From NCBI GenBank assembly GCA_013396655.1, contig WBMV01001912.1:62001-126000 (forward strand): a stretch of 64,000 nt of DNA, in the 5' to 3' direction. The translations under genes and the position numbers were made by a program. This document shows positions 38,801 to 51,885 of this stretch, piece by piece. The notes beneath the pieces are model-generated. The model saw only the letters and a list, made by a program, of their open reading frames with translations. It made no database searches and was not told the origin of the DNA. The first letter of the stretch is position 1, and the number at the start of each line of letters is the position of its first letter. Origin of the DNA: Campylorhamphus procurvoides. Its lineage: Eukaryota; Chordata; Aves; Passeriformes; Dendrocolaptidae.

Positions 38801-41800
38801 CATAATTGCGCATAATAAAATAATTTAATAGAAGACACTTCAGTGATTTTGCATAGACTCATGAATCCTTGGATTTGAATCTGAATTGTTGTAATTTCTG
38901 AAGTTCTGAAGAAGAATGTGGTTAGAAGCAAACAGGGCTCAATGGCCAGATTCTCCAGCTTGAGCAAAACATTCTGATGTGTTCCTGTTAATGCAGTAGG
39001 CATGTGCCTCAGATAAAGCTGCATGAGGCAAGCCTGTATGAATACGGCGTTAATGCCATGTTGAGAACGTATTTTTCTTTTTTTGACAAGCTACTTAAAA
39101 ATGTATTTAAAAATCAAAGACATGTACCCGAATGGGGGGTGGGGAGGAATACTCAAAGATGGTAACAAGTGACTGTTGGTTGTATAATGATATAAAGTAT
39201 TAGGTCAAGATAGCTATGAAACATACCTAGATAGATATATATGACTAACACACATCTTAATGTCATTTAGATATTGAGGACTTCTCCACAACAGTTTACT
39301 TGTCAGGTAGGCAGGCAGAGGAACCAAGCAAATGACCTCAGTGTGAAGGTAAGGGCAAACAATTCTGAAAGAGATGAAATTACTCATTAAGTGCAATTTC
39401 TTCAGATATAAACTTCTTACACGTGTATTTAGTCCTTGGTGAGAAGGAACAACCGTATGACACATGATGAACAAAACAATTAAGTAAAAAGGGGATGCAT
39501 TCAGTAACCTCTGAACATGGCAGTTGGCAATTAAGTACCTGAGTCTTCTCAAAGGAAATCCACTTTGACAAGAAAGCTTAAAACTATGTGAAAACTATCA
39601 GCATATATTCACAAGCTTGGAAATACTACTCTCTTAAAATAGAATTGACAACCAGTATTGAACATTTCCTCTTGTAATGTCACATAACTTCTGACTTACA
39701 TAGAAACCTATTTAATCTATAGCTTGAATGAAAACGACAAAGAGGCAGCTGAAGGTTAAAGATGCTAATAGTTCACTTATAATACAAAGCTTCCTTCAAA
39801 TGTGAAAAAACTAAGATGGAGACACAGACTTGACTTCATGTTTCTTGCCTACTATTATTAAATTAGGCTTTTATACAAAACTTTTTGTCTTTAATAAGTA
39901 CATTATAAAATATCTAAATGATTGGAGATAATTAACACGTTGCCTATTTTAATGCTTTGGTTTCTTTTCAAAGTAGATCGTCTCGATAAGAGGCCAGGAA
40001 GAGAGACAACGACTATAAGCATAGCTGTACCCTTTCAAATAGGTTCAAAATAGAGTCCAGTTAATTAAATAATTGAATGTAACATACAGTCTTGAAAAGA
40101 TTCCACATTCAGACAAAATCTCATGTGCTCACTAATTTAATTACAGTTGACTGACAAGGTCAAGGCATATAATTCAGATAATCTCTAAGTGAGAAAACTT
40201 GCTTAGCCAACAGATCAAGCATTTACACGATGGTTGTGTTGTTTTCTGCCTGTGATACTTACCCATTACATACCCATGAGCATTCTATTGAACTGAAATG
40301 CTTCACTGACCCTTGCATAACTCACTAAGGACCTTACTGCAGTATGGCATAACTTATGATTGTTATAAGTCATTTAGAGTGCAACCTTACTGACAGCTTC
40401 CATATGCTTATTTGTAAAGTGTGAATCAAACACAATGAGACTGGTGTCAATATGGAAATGTGAATCACTTTTTCTATGTATCCTAGGTACCTACCTGAAT
40501 TACAATGAAATCAATTCTGCTTGACATGTTATGACACTGGCCACGCAAGCTAATGCCTCTTCAAAGCAAAATTGTTAAATACAACCAGCAGAATACCATC
40601 AACAAAAGAATTCTTAATTGTGGAAAGTACTTTAGTGCTAAATTTAGTCTGCCAGAGTGTAAATATATATATATGTACATACATGCATATATGATACAAC
40701 TATGAGTAACCAGTTTCCTTAAAGGTCCTTGACTAGAAACAAAACATTATCATAATACTTACTATGAAAGAAAAAAATCATGAACAAAGAATTGTTTAAG
40801 TTCATTGAAACCTTATACTTGTATAAAAATCTCAATCTATTCACAGAATAAAAAATATTAGTTCGAACTTTGCATAAGAGAAAAAGTATCTAAGAACTGC
40901 ACTCTGGATAAATGGAATGCTGACTAAGGAATCATGGCAGATAACAAATAGATATCTTTGAATGCTGAAAATGTGTCTGCAGCAGTATTAAGTGAACCCC
41001 AAATTTTGTAACTTTCTCATTCCCGAAAAAGATGCTGAAGATCTTATATAGGTCACATTTAAAGGAATCCTATTTTAGAACTTCTGATACATGTTCACAA
41101 ATGTTATCTTTTTTCTTAAACCCAACATCCACAAAATCTTTGTGTATTAGGTGACATAATAGGAAGTTATTGACTTTTGTTGAGATTCAATCAGGATTTA
41201 TTGACCTGAGAGTTAGATATTGATCTAGTCAGAGAAAAGATTAATCTCTACCTGGAAGTACAAAAAATCTTACAGTTGGCTGAAAACAGAAGACTTTGTT
41301 GCTCCTTTTCTACTTGTACACTGCTATCAAGAAAATGACTACTGAATTATTGGTGTAGCTTGTTGAAAAGAGGCACCCTCACACTAAAATGACTTAAAAA
41401 AACTTCATAGTAAGGTCACACAAAACATGAAATATGACCACTACATTACACAGCTCAATTTTATAAAGTTGTTTCTCATTTCAATTTGAGTGAATACATT
41501 ATTCTGCAAAGTGCTCAGTCTCTGCTGTACATATGAGTTTGAAAAAAGCATGTTTGCATTTGAAATTTTTCTGAATTTAGACAAGACTAAAGACTCTTAA
41601 AAGATCTTTCTGGAGCAAACCTTACTTCGGAATAACTCCACATACATGTTGTTATTAGTGCTGGAAAAGCCAGGACTTTATCACAGATCTGACCCACAGC
41701 GAGGCAAGTTATACAGTTCTATGAATAAAAACACAAGTATCATAATTTTACATGTCACATATTACTAAATTCTATGTGTCCACAAAGACACATAAAAGCA

Positions 41801-44800
41801 CAGAAAGCAAGAAAGAAAAGAAAACAAGAAAGCAAGCAAGAAAGAGAGAAAGAAAGAACAAAAGATCCTCTTTCCTTTTCATCTTCCTACCTACCATTCT
41901 CATGTAAAATTATTGAGAAATGCAATAGTCTTTGTACCTTCAGGTTTCAATTTTTCCTCTAAGAAAATAATGAAATCTACCAACTTAGAACTCAATTTCC
42001 TTCCTCAATCATCAACCAGATTAATGAACTACAGTAATCTACATGACTCTTTATGAACACAGTATTTTTATAGTTGCATAATAAATGTACAAATGTACCT
42101 TTTCAAAATCAGCTTGAAAGACACCAAATTAATTAAAAATTAAACAACATAATATATGCCAATTTTTCAAACTTGCACTGAATCAACATTAGCTGTTTTA
42201 ATTTAGAAAATTTCCAAGGGGAATATTTTACTGACTGGAATGACATGCCTAAATTTTTTGCATAATATTGAAAGCCAGTATTGAAAAACAGCATGACCAA
42301 AAGATGAAGAGTTGAAATACAGACGTTTTTACAAATATTTTGGTAATTGAATCAAATGAAATACAAGTGCTTACAAAACATTGCCTATATCTTATTAAGA
42401 TTTTCCTAAAGATTAAATTTTCAAATAGTTTACTTCTCTGGATATGAATCTGTGATGCAGAAAGGGCAAGAAAACATATCAATAGCCAGAGAGGCTTTTT
42501 CCTTCTCTATGTTTCTGTCTAGTGGAAATACTTGCCTTGTGAGGACCTGGAATGACTTAAAAAAGTGGACCTCAATACCCTCTTGTCTGTCCTTTCTAAA
42601 GTACATAAAATTTTCTGAAATTATTTCTAATTTCTTCGTTCCATATAAAAAATTCACAGTAGCATAACATAGACAAAAGATAATCTAGATTAAAAATTTG
42701 GTGCAAAGAGTCAACAATTGTTCTAAATGCATGTGCTAGGTAATTACATGAAGATTCATTGAAACTTCTTCAAATGTAGTTGTAAAACAATAACCAGACA
42801 ATAAACTTCCAATAACAACCAGCAAAACTATCTTCCTAAATAAGGTTGACCTTAAATTTTACTATTATTCTAATTTTTAAATATGAATGACAAATAAAAA
42901 AATAATGGATTCTGCAGTCTGATGACCTTTAAGAGGAGTAAGAATGCTTTTGAAAGTTCATAAGCAAGAAGGCTGTTTATTTAAGACCCAATCATTCACT
43001 TTGTTTAAGTACCTATTGCCAGGCCAAGTTATTATTCTTGACCTAATTGTTCTTGAACACCACATTGCCAGCTAATTTCTAATTATAATGACAAAAGTAA
43101 ACTGAGATTCAGATCAGTATACCAGTTTCCACTCTGAATTCTTTTCAGCATTCTTCTTAAATTGAAGGAAGCACTGAAACTTACTTGCCCGTTGTTTTCT
43201 TTCTATATATCTGTAGAGGACATCCTTCCTCTAAATTTAATCTACAATAAGAAGCTGTGTATGTGTTGCTCTGTTTTCTAAATCTCTAGAATGACCAGTA
43301 AAATGAAACAGCATGTCAAAAGAAATTTACATATATCTACATATACAGTATCTGATATGTAAATAAAAAAGATCATGTCAGGCAAGAACATATATAATCC
43401 ATAATACCAGACATGTGGAATACCAAACAGGATGGACAGGGTTTTTTCTAGTGCAGATAATGCAGCTATTATGGCCTGTTATGTTTGGAACTGTCAAATG
43501 TTTTCCTTGTCCACACTTCTTAAGGTCTTCTTAAAGTACATACATGATGAAGGGGAACAGGACCTCATATTGTCAATCTTGATATAATGTAAATGCAGTC
43601 ACTTTAAGATAATGAAGTTATGCTGATTGACACTGGTAAAGAATCTTATCTTTTATTTTTAGGCAAAAAGCTTCTTAGTACGATTAGGACTAAGTTGTCA
43701 CTCTGGTAATCTAGATGATGAAGTTTTGCTCTGCAGGTGTTACTGGTGATGGGAGCTCACATCAGAGAAGAGTGTCTTACATGAACAAGTCTGATGCTAC
43801 AGCTCCTGAGAATCTGGATATTAACTACTAAACAATATTTTGTTTATATTATAATGTAATAAATCACAGGTGAAGAGTAAAATATATGTGTTTGGTTCAG
43901 TGTTTTGAGGTCAGGAATTGGATACACAGACAGAATGCCTGTTTGGGCCATTTGCTTCCTCTTAGGAACAGGAAATTAAATTTGAATCTCTCTACCTCTA
44001 CTTGCAATCCTACATTGTCTTTTGTGTTTAAATTTTAGATTGTCCAGAGTTTTTCACCATCTTATCTTAGTGGAGAATGTACAAATGAAACCCATTATCT
44101 GCTGGGGGATCACAGTGATGCTCAAATACACAACACACAATAATTACAGAAAGAAGCTTTGTGAGCAGTGTATTTCTTCTGAGACAAGCTTTATGCAAAC
44201 CAACAGTGTGAGTGTGAAATAAAATTCTGACCTCCTAGAGCTCAGCTACTGCATATTAATCCAAATATTGAAAATTAAATAGATATAAGTCAGCCGACAA
44301 AGAACTACATTTTCCCTGGATACAGGATAGTTATTTGCAAATCTTAGTTGTGGTCTCTCTCAGGAAAATGAAAATTAAAATGAAGCATACCTATTTTAAG
44401 GAATTTCATATCTGAACAAACACTATGCCTATTTTCTACTGTACTTGAGTAGCTCTGCTGTTTATGTAAGAAATAAGAACCTCTAATGTATAATTGACCA
44501 TAAAATGACAATAGTGAACAGTAACTGCTTTAGTATCAGTAGAGGTTGGCCATTTATGTAAACAATATTTTCTTAATTTTTATTAGAAACTCTCCTACAT
44601 TTATAAAATTCACTTTTAGTGTAGAACATTTTCCTGTGTATGGGACAGCTTGAGCTCAGAGGATATACTGTTCTTAAAAAAGTATCTTAAACACTTTTAA
44701 AGACTTAGTAAACGCTGTATTCAGATTTTTAGGAGACAAAAAAGTAAACCTCAAAAATATATTTTGACATGCATAAAACTTTCACATGATGATCCATAAT

Positions 44801-46107
44801 AGTGATACAATATCACTTGGGGTTTTTATAAACTGTGTTGCAGAAGCCATTTACAAAAAGATTGGAGTACAGACTTTTATTACCCTTTTTAATGATTTCA
44901 TTTATCAAAGGACAATGACATATATATCCTCAGAATCCTGAGATAATTTAAGGGTTTGTACATGCATAGTTTGCAAAGGACAGAGCTATACTGCTCTGCT
45001 TTGAACAAATCTGTGGGGTTTTTTTTAAGATATTAGAAATTCCTAAAAGCTGTCTCAAAGCATTAAGTCTTCTATTTTTGTTCTAATTCTGAGAAAAAAA
45101 TAAAGTCCTAGCAAAATAATTTTCTTTATATGATAACAAGATAATACAGATAATACATGCACAATTTTCAACCACAAATGCCTGAAAACAGTAATTTAAA
45201 AACATGGCATGCAATTAAGTGTGCCCACTTATCCCTGAGAAATCAGCCCTAACCCTGGGCAATGAAATTTCAAAGTATTCTCTTCACCCTTAATTTCTTC
45301 TGTCTATAAAACTCATTCTCATAAGAAATTCAGGGACACGTGTAAAGCACGGGATAGTGATTAGATTAAGGAGAAACATGGGTTTGGTCATTTATTATGT
45401 CCTGCATAATGCTACTACTTATTAACTATTGATAATTTGTGAATGAGTAAATAATAATGACCAAATAGCAGAATATTTAGGACCACAGTCCAAAGAGCCT
45501 TAATAAGAAACCTATGTATAAACATGCTGTTGTAGGATACTATTACTCTTTTAAAAAAAAGAATTATTTAATAAGAAGATGAGATAATTTGATATCTTAT
45601 TTTACATTCCACTATCTATATTTCACCCTTTTCATGGTGGTGTTAACTGACTAGAGTTTACTGAACCATACACTACTGTGTCACATACAGCTTTTGAGCA
45701 ACACTGAAATAATTTTCCAGACCACTGGGTGCCTTCCCAGCTTAAAAGACTTAGATGCTAATAGTAATGCAGAGATAATTTAAACACGCACATGCAGGTG
45801 AAAACCTGTCAAACGGCAAAACACTGGAAGGATAATGGGGTTTCAGTCATCTCTTATAATCCTTATAATCCCTATAATGCAATGTTTGTGTTTGGCATAT
45901 ATTTCTCCTGAGCAGCTGGCAAGAACATTGGTGAAATATTTGTGAAGACAAAAGAATGGAACCAAATTCTGGTTAAATAAATTGACTTCAGAAGGAATTA
46001 TGAAGTGGCATGAAGGAGAAGTTACCACATTTTTCAAGTCTAAATTATATGGCTTCTCTGGTATTGTGGTAAATTACCAGACTTGCTATGGAGTTACTTT
46101 AAGTTCG
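35816..46107 (-). other. CDH18 intron, long repeat-poor stretch
   Basis: These ten kilobases contain no CR1 or LTR that I can recognise. Simple sequences present are a T-rich and G-rich patch at about 38404-38450, (TA)n with TACA at about 40659-40690, and a GAAA/GAAG-rich tract at 41795-41862. I looked for the 120-bp cadherin exon that precedes the 168-bp exon and did not see it here. Confidence 0.65.
41795..41862. repeat. GAAA/GCAA purine-rich simple sequence
   Basis: These are irregular GAAA, GAAAG and GCAA units (agaaagcaagaaagaaaag and similar). It is an imperfect microsatellite. Confidence 0.75.
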
Positions 46108-46568
46108 TGAAGAACTGGTGAGGCTGGTTGAGAAAAACATGAGCTGGGCACCTCACTGATCTGCACCAGGCTTGAACCAGGCCTAATGTCAGCAGGATAC
46201 TTTATGGCCTGATGTTATCTCTGTACCAGCCACCAGCCTTATTGCCCCTTCACTGGGCATAACAAGCCTTGTAAATCTGGTCCTTCAAGGAGATAAGAAT
46301 ACTTACAAAGACTCTCTGGCAAAGGTCAGACAGCCTTTACTGATGCCTCAGTGGGTAGAAGAGGACAAAAGTGTTTATTTTACCTTTGTATGAAGTATAA
46401 ATTCTGACAAAGCAACCAAGATCCTCATTAAGCCCTATTAATATATTAACTTCCACACCTCTTAGAATGCAAATGAAGAGAAAAGAGAACATGTATGACC
46501 ACAGTCACCAAAACTCAATCTATAATATGTGACTGTTCCATCCCTTTGGGAAGGGCCAAAAATTAGAA

Positions 46569-46576
46569 TATAAAAG
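46569..46576 (+). promoter_or_regulatory. TATA box of the candidate LTR
   Basis: A consensus TATAAAAG, preceded by AATTAGAA and followed by a purine-rich leader-like stretch. Its role is inferred from its position relative to AATAAA 336 bp downstream. Confidence 0.45.
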
Positions 46577-46734
46577 AGGAGGTTTAGGGCAAAAAGACAG
46601 AGAGGGGGAAAAATAACATCTGTGCTTGCCCAGTATCAGTTGACGGACTGTGTCTCTCCCGCTCCCCTGAAGGGACACCTTTAGGTGAGTGTTGTGCATC
46701 CAACTGCGTTAGAGAAGACCAAGGAATACTGTTT

Positions 46735-46791
46735 ACATATAGGTATACATGTCTGTGGGTGTGTGTATGTACATATATGCGTGTGTATATG

Positions 46792-46823
<32 letters not shown>

Positions 46824-46826
46824 CAT
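46735..46826. repeat. Mixed (TA)n/(TG)n microsatellite
   Basis: Alternating TATA, TACA and TGTG runs (tatatatatatacatatata) lie between the TATA box and polyA signal of the candidate LTR. Confidence 0.9.
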
Positions 46827-46904
46827 GTTCTGTCTCAACACATTTAACACTCTGTAGTTAGTACATTTATCACCAGCATCCTAAACATGCTGTTCTGTTG
46901 CTTC

Positions 46905-46910
46905 AATAAA
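46905..46910 (+). promoter_or_regulatory. AATAAA of the candidate LTR
   Basis: AATAAA immediately precedes the first tandem unit. In an LTR this would mark the end of R. Confidence 0.45.
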
Positions 46911-47118
46911 CTGCACTATCCATGAATCTGGATTCTGCAAGTTCTCATTGAACTTGGACAGACCTATGGTGTCAGATTGGCAAACTGCACTAATTGTGAA
47001 TCAGTGATTGTACAAGTTCTTTTTGTATGCAACTGGACCTATAGTGATAAAACTGTGAATCTGTACTTGTGAAAATTCTTAGAGAACTCCACCAGTCTTA
47101 TAGTGCCAAATCAGCTGT
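46908..47118 (+). repeat. Three diverged 68-74-bp tandem units
   Basis: Units start at 46908 (AAACTGCACT), 46982 (AAACTGCACT) and 47050 (AAACTGTG). Each ends with a CCTAT(G/A)GTG-like or CTTATAGTG motif. The interior motifs TGAATC, TTCTGCAAGTTCT and TGTACAAGTTCT also align. Confidence 0.75.
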
Positions 47119-47639
47119 ACTTTGAAATTAATAAAGAGGTATAAATCATATGGCTATTTTACATGTATAAATGAATAAGAAACTCAACTAGAAATGACAA
47201 TCATTTGTTTCTTGCACAATTATGGCTTTGTGCCATTATCTCTATTCACCTCTGCAGTGATTCAAAACATAAAAAGGAAATGCAATGTCTTGAAATGTAT
47301 TTATGAAGAAACGAAGCAGCAGAGCTCAACTTTGTCTATGCCTGAAATGATGTGCAGCAACAAATTCTCAAAGGCATAACTCCTCTGAAGATTTCTCAGA
47401 GACAACACCTACTAGGCCTTTAAAACTAAGCAAATAACAGATTCCCCCAAATTTCTGAAGACTTCCATAATTCATGTGAAACATCATAATCATTATTTTG
47501 CAAGAGATATCACATGAAGTGAAACAGTGAAAATGTTAGACAGAAGCTAACTTTGAGACTTCCAAAACAACTCCTTAAAAAAACAAAGAAAATTTTTGAA
47601 TTATTGTAGCCATTACTCCCTTGTTTGGCACTATGCTTT
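47119..47639 (-). other. CDH18 intron, unique sequence
   Basis: I saw no recognisable feature. Confidence 0.6.
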
Positions 47640-48305
47640 CTGTTACCTAGTGGAAAAGGACCCGGGGGTGCCAGTCAACCAGTGGCTGAACATGAGCCGG
47701 CAGCATGCCTGGGTGGCCAAGAAGGCCATGGGCATCCTAGCCTGTATCAGCAATAGTGAGGCCAGCAGGATTAGAACAGGGATTCTCCCCTTGTACTAGG
47801 CATTGTTGGGGCTGCACCTCAAATATCATCACCAGTTCTGGGCCCTTCACTACTAGAAGGACATTGATGTGCTGAAGCATGTACAGTGAAGGCCAGCAAA
47901 GCTGGTGGAAGGTCTGGAGCACAAGTTCCATAAGGAATGGCTGAGGGAGCTGGGGTTGTTTAGCCCGGGGAAAAGGAGGGTCAGGGGAGACGTTACCGCT
48001 CTCTACAACTACCTTAAAGGATGTTGCAATCTCTTCTAGCAGGTAACGTGACAGGACAAGAGGAAATGGCCTCAAGTTCAACAAGGGAGGTTTAGTTTAG
48101 GAACAGTATTAGGAACAATTTCTCTACTGAAAGGGTTTTCAAGCATTGGAACAACCTGCCCACGGAAATGGTTAAGTCACCATCCCTGGAGATATTTAAA
48201 AGATGTGTAAATGTGGCACTTAGGTACATGATTTAGTGCTAGGTTAACAGTTGAACTTGATGATCTTGGAGACCTTTTCCAACCTAAAGAACTCTACGTG
48301 TATTT
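47640..48305 (+). mobile_element. CR1 LINE 3' fragment, plus strand
   Basis: The plus strand reads EKDPGVPVNQWLNMSRQHAW, then VAKKAMGILACISN at about 47655-47755. It continues through the CR1 pattern of tgctgaagcatgtaca and ctctacaactaccttaaagg, to ACCTTTTCCAACCTAAAGAA and a degraded 3' tail at about 48305. It is 5'-truncated and frame-broken. Confidence 0.93.
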
Positions 48306-48316
48306 CCATTTTATTA

Positions 48317-48691
48317 AACTGTGTTATTTAGAAGAAGCAGCCCAGAAGAGGACTCCCTGAAACAACACCTCAGCCTTGTCCATATTGACCACCATCAATG
48401 GTCTACTCTTGCCTCCAGTCAGAAGAAATGGAGACACACCATCCATAACTCTGCTGCTTCCTTTGAGAACACAAGCAGAATCAGTCTGGAGGAAAAAAGG
48501 CAACACAGGAAGAACCGTGCCTCGACAGTAGTGTCGATGGAGACTTTCCACTGTGCGTTTTGCAATCAGACTTGCCTATCTCACATTGGTCTTTTTAGCC
48601 ACCAGCGTGCTTGTAGTAAGCGTGGGTAGAGCCCTTGCAAATCCTCGTTTGTGAAGCCCAGCTATGGAACTGTGCTATTCAGAAGAAGCAG
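48317..48691 (+). mobile_element. Candidate non-LTR retroelement C-terminal fragment flanked by a direct repeat
   Basis: An open frame of 102 codons runs from 48321 to 48629. Its C-terminus has the Cys/His motif FHCAFCNQTCLSHIGLFSHQ followed by RAC (C-x2-C...H...C or H). Before it lies a basic stretch EEKRQHRKNRAS, and before that RHTIHNSAASFENTSR. This order (W..LA...WRHTIH..A..FE, EKR..RK.R, then a CxxC..C.S.IGL.SH.R.C motif) resembles the C-terminus of ORF proteins I recall from some LINE families, not CR1. A 24-bp direct repeat (48317-48340 and 48668-48691, two mismatches) brackets the block, as a long target-site duplication would. A single-exon host zinc-finger remnant is the alternative. 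The family is not identified. Confidence 0.5.
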
Positions 48692-51295
48692 AACTAAACA
48701 CTGCTACAAAAGAACAGATCTGTGAGTACAATGCTGCAGTTCTTAAACTTGTCTTGCATTCATCACATCATTTTACTATTCTTTCTAAGCCAGGCATTTG
48801 ATGATAAAGACAATCTTGAACCACAACAAAACCTGGTTACAATTTCAGCATAGTACCCCACCTCCAGTGTATAGGTGCTGTCCAGTTTGCAAGTATTCTG
48901 TATTTTCCAAAGAAAAATGATCTGTTTATTGTAGGAAAGAAGAAAAAAAAAAAAACCAAAATACCCTTGCAGTCTGTTTGAATATGCAGGAAAAAAAAAA
49001 TCCCCTTTCTGCACAATGGTTTGTGCTCTGAACTGGCAAACTAATGGTACCCATGTTAAGGTGAAAACACTTCAGCTAAAAATATTTTTAATTTTTAATT
49101 AGAATTTTGCATTGACTGTGTTGAGAAAATGTAAAATACTGTTCAAATTTCTGAAAACTAAGGTAAGCAGTGAAGTTGCTCATTTTGACTCCTACTGACT
49201 AAACAAGTTCTAATTTTTGGGTTCAACTATCATTTCTCAGGCATTTTATCTTTCCAACATAATACATAAAAATGGGGAAGATAAAATGCATGATGAATAC
49301 ATTTGAAGAAACCTATTTTGAAATCTCTGATGTAAGGAGGAAGAAAAATTAGAAAACAGTGACAGGGAGGGACTTGGTACATTGCATAATTTGCATCATA
49401 GAGATCTGAGGACATGTCTGTAACTATGCATCCATAAATGTTACAAAAAAAATGGCCTATTTCTAAGGAATAATGTAAAGGTTAAAGTTAAAAAAAATAA
49501 ATTCTGAAATGCCTAGTGTTATGTTTTATTTAGTATGTGTGGCAGTAAAATTTCTGCCAATAAATTAAACGGAAAGGGCAGCGTTAAAAAGTGAAGTTTT
49601 ATGTTCGCTTTTGATGCAAATGTGTATGAATTGTGCATCACATTACTATGATGTATGTACAATCTGATGGAAAAAAACCCATATGATATATTACTTATAT
49701 ATGATTTTAAAATCATAGGTTTCTCTTGATAATGCTTGGTTACAAATCCCACTTTTTTGGCTAAAACATCATTCTTTGGTGTCACACCATTCTTGATTTT
49801 ACTATTTCAAAGAAAAGTTGTTCCTGATTTCAGATATGATGCCCAACTTGTTTTGCATTTGAACACTGTCCATGTGAAAGATACTGTATTTCTCAGTAGC
49901 TTTTTACTACTATAAACATAAACCTTGTGACTTATGACCACCCAGACCATATGGCTTCCCTTAGAAAATAAGAAGTTAATTCTTGTTCCTTAAACCATAA
50001 TTGCAAAATCCAAATTAAGCTGTCTTCTATTAAATTTCATTATTTTCTCAGTAGAAAACAAAACCAACAAAACCCCCAAAACAAACAAATCAAACAAAAC
50101 AAAACCAAATAAACATACAAGTTTGTTTCCAGATTTGGAGACTTTTCATTTACTTCTGTCTATGAAATCCTTTATATTTATTCTCAGCTATGGAAGTATG
50201 TTTGCATTATTTCATCAGCTATATATGTTGGGAGTTGTGAAAACATTAGTTATCAGCACTTCAGTTCCATATGCCTTTATGGACACTGAAAAGACATGGG
50301 AAAAAAAGTGTCTTGGTAAGACTCTTGATGTTATGTCTGATATATATCAAATATATCTTAAAAATGTTTTTCACTGTCTGTAAAAGTTTGAGACAGCAAA
50401 ATATTTCCCTGTTCAGAGTCAGAATGAAAGTATAACAGATTCAGAACTTTTATGAGAAAAAAGAGACTATAAATATCACTAATATTGAAGAATGTTAATT
50501 TTAAGTTCTTTTTTGAGTTGAATTACCACTTATAAACATAACATGTATTTCAAAGACCTCTAATAAAAAACCCAGACCAACTCTATGAATTCTTTTAATT
50601 TCAGTAGTCTAGGCTTTTCCAAAAAGAATATATTTTCTAACAGAATCATTGTCTGCTGTGATGGAAAACTGTATCTATTCAAAAGCATGGAGGGATTTTT
50701 TTCAGTCACAAAATTCTTATTTTGCTTATATATCTTGATGACTTTGTGAGAAAAAAAAACATGCACATGTGTAACTAAAATGCTTGAGTATTGCAATTTC
50801 CTGCCAGAGGTGACTGTTGGCAGCTTTTCCGGTTTTTTTTATAGTTGGTACAGAATATAGGATGCTGCCTTGAAAAACTGTTCAATCATCATGCCTGTCT
50901 TTCAGGCTGGCTGCCTGGAAGGTGGTAGAATAACTTTATATTGTTAAAGTTATTTTTTGTTAGGCTTTTTGTTAAAAGCCTTTGATAGCATAGCCCCTAG
51001 CAATCTGTCAGACTTCCTACTTGAGTGGTGTCCTGAGAAGTAACTATGCTTATATAACCTTGCTCTTTACAGATTCTAACTGAATCTCCTACTTTGTAAC
51101 AACAGGTGATTTTATCTGTGCTGACACATTGCTTTGATTTAGCACTCCTATCATTTCCACTTTCATTCATCCTTTTCCGTCTTACAACTACAATAATTTT
51201 CATCTTCAACCACAGTATTTCTTAATAAGCCTTCTCTGACACTGAAGTGTCCTGATTACCAGTTTTGCTTAGCTTTTAAATGGTTTGGTAAAAGA
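48692..51295 (-). other. CDH18 intron, unique sequence
   Basis: This is AT-rich intron with an A/C-rich low-complexity stretch at about 50055-50115 and A runs at about 48943-48955 and 48991-49000. No gene or transposon was recognised. Confidence 0.65.
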
Positions 51296-51885
51296 GTAGA
51301 AACATAACATAATCTGGGTTGTAAGGGACCCTTAAAAGTCATATAGTCCAACTACTCTACAACATGCAGGAATATCTTCAACTAGATCAGGTTTCTCAGG
51401 GCCCCATCCGACCTAACTTTGATTGTTTCCAGGGATGAAGCATCCACCACCTCTCTGGGCAACCTGTTCCAGTGTTTCACCATCCTCACCATAAAAAAAA
51501 GTCTTTCTTATATCTAGCCTGAATCTGCCCTTTTTCAGTTTTGTTGCCCCTTGTCCTATCACAACCATCTGGTCACTCTGGAGCCTTCTCTTCTCCAGGC
51601 TGTACAGTCCCAACTATCTTAGCATTTCCTCACAGGAGAGGTGCTCCATCCCTCCGATCATCTTGGTGGCCCTCCTTTGAACTCTTTCTAACAGGTCCAT
51701 GTCCTTCCTGTGCTGGGGAACCCAGAGCTGGATGGAGTACAGCACCTGGAGTCACACCAGAACAGAGTATAGAAGTATTACCCCCCCTGACCTGCTGGAC
51801 CAGGGTATAGTTGGCTTTCCGGGCTGTGAGGGCACATTGCCAGCTCAGGTCTAGCTTTTCATCCACCAGCACCCCGTCAGGGATG
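51296..51885 (-). mobile_element. CR1 LINE 3' fragment, minus strand
   Basis: The left end reads aacataacataatctgggtt then GTAAGGGACCCTTAAAAGTC, an inverted CR1 3' end. The minus strand gives LVDEKLDLSWQCALTARKAN at about 51810-51870, and YSLEKRRLQSDQ and LKKGRFRLDIRKTFF at about 51500-51610. It is truncated 5' at about 51885 and frame-broken. Confidence 0.93.

Larger units (their letters stand above)
46108..47118 (+). mobile_element. Candidate solo LTR with tandem repeats after the polyA signal
   Basis: This one-kilobase block differs from its surroundings and has LTR-like order. It holds a U3-like part, a perfect TATAAAAG at 46569-46576, a G/C-richer leader-like part, a (TA)n/(CA)n tract at 46735-46826, AATAAA at 46905-46910, and three tandem units at 46908-47118. 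No viral gene flanks it. Both boundaries are uncertain and I could not identify a target-site duplication. An alternative is an unrelated unique sequence or another repeat type. There is no coding content to restore or assign. Confidence 0.5.

Noticed and set aside
47737..48084. 115-codon minus-strand open frame
   Set aside because: It is antisense to the CR1 fragment at 47640-48305.
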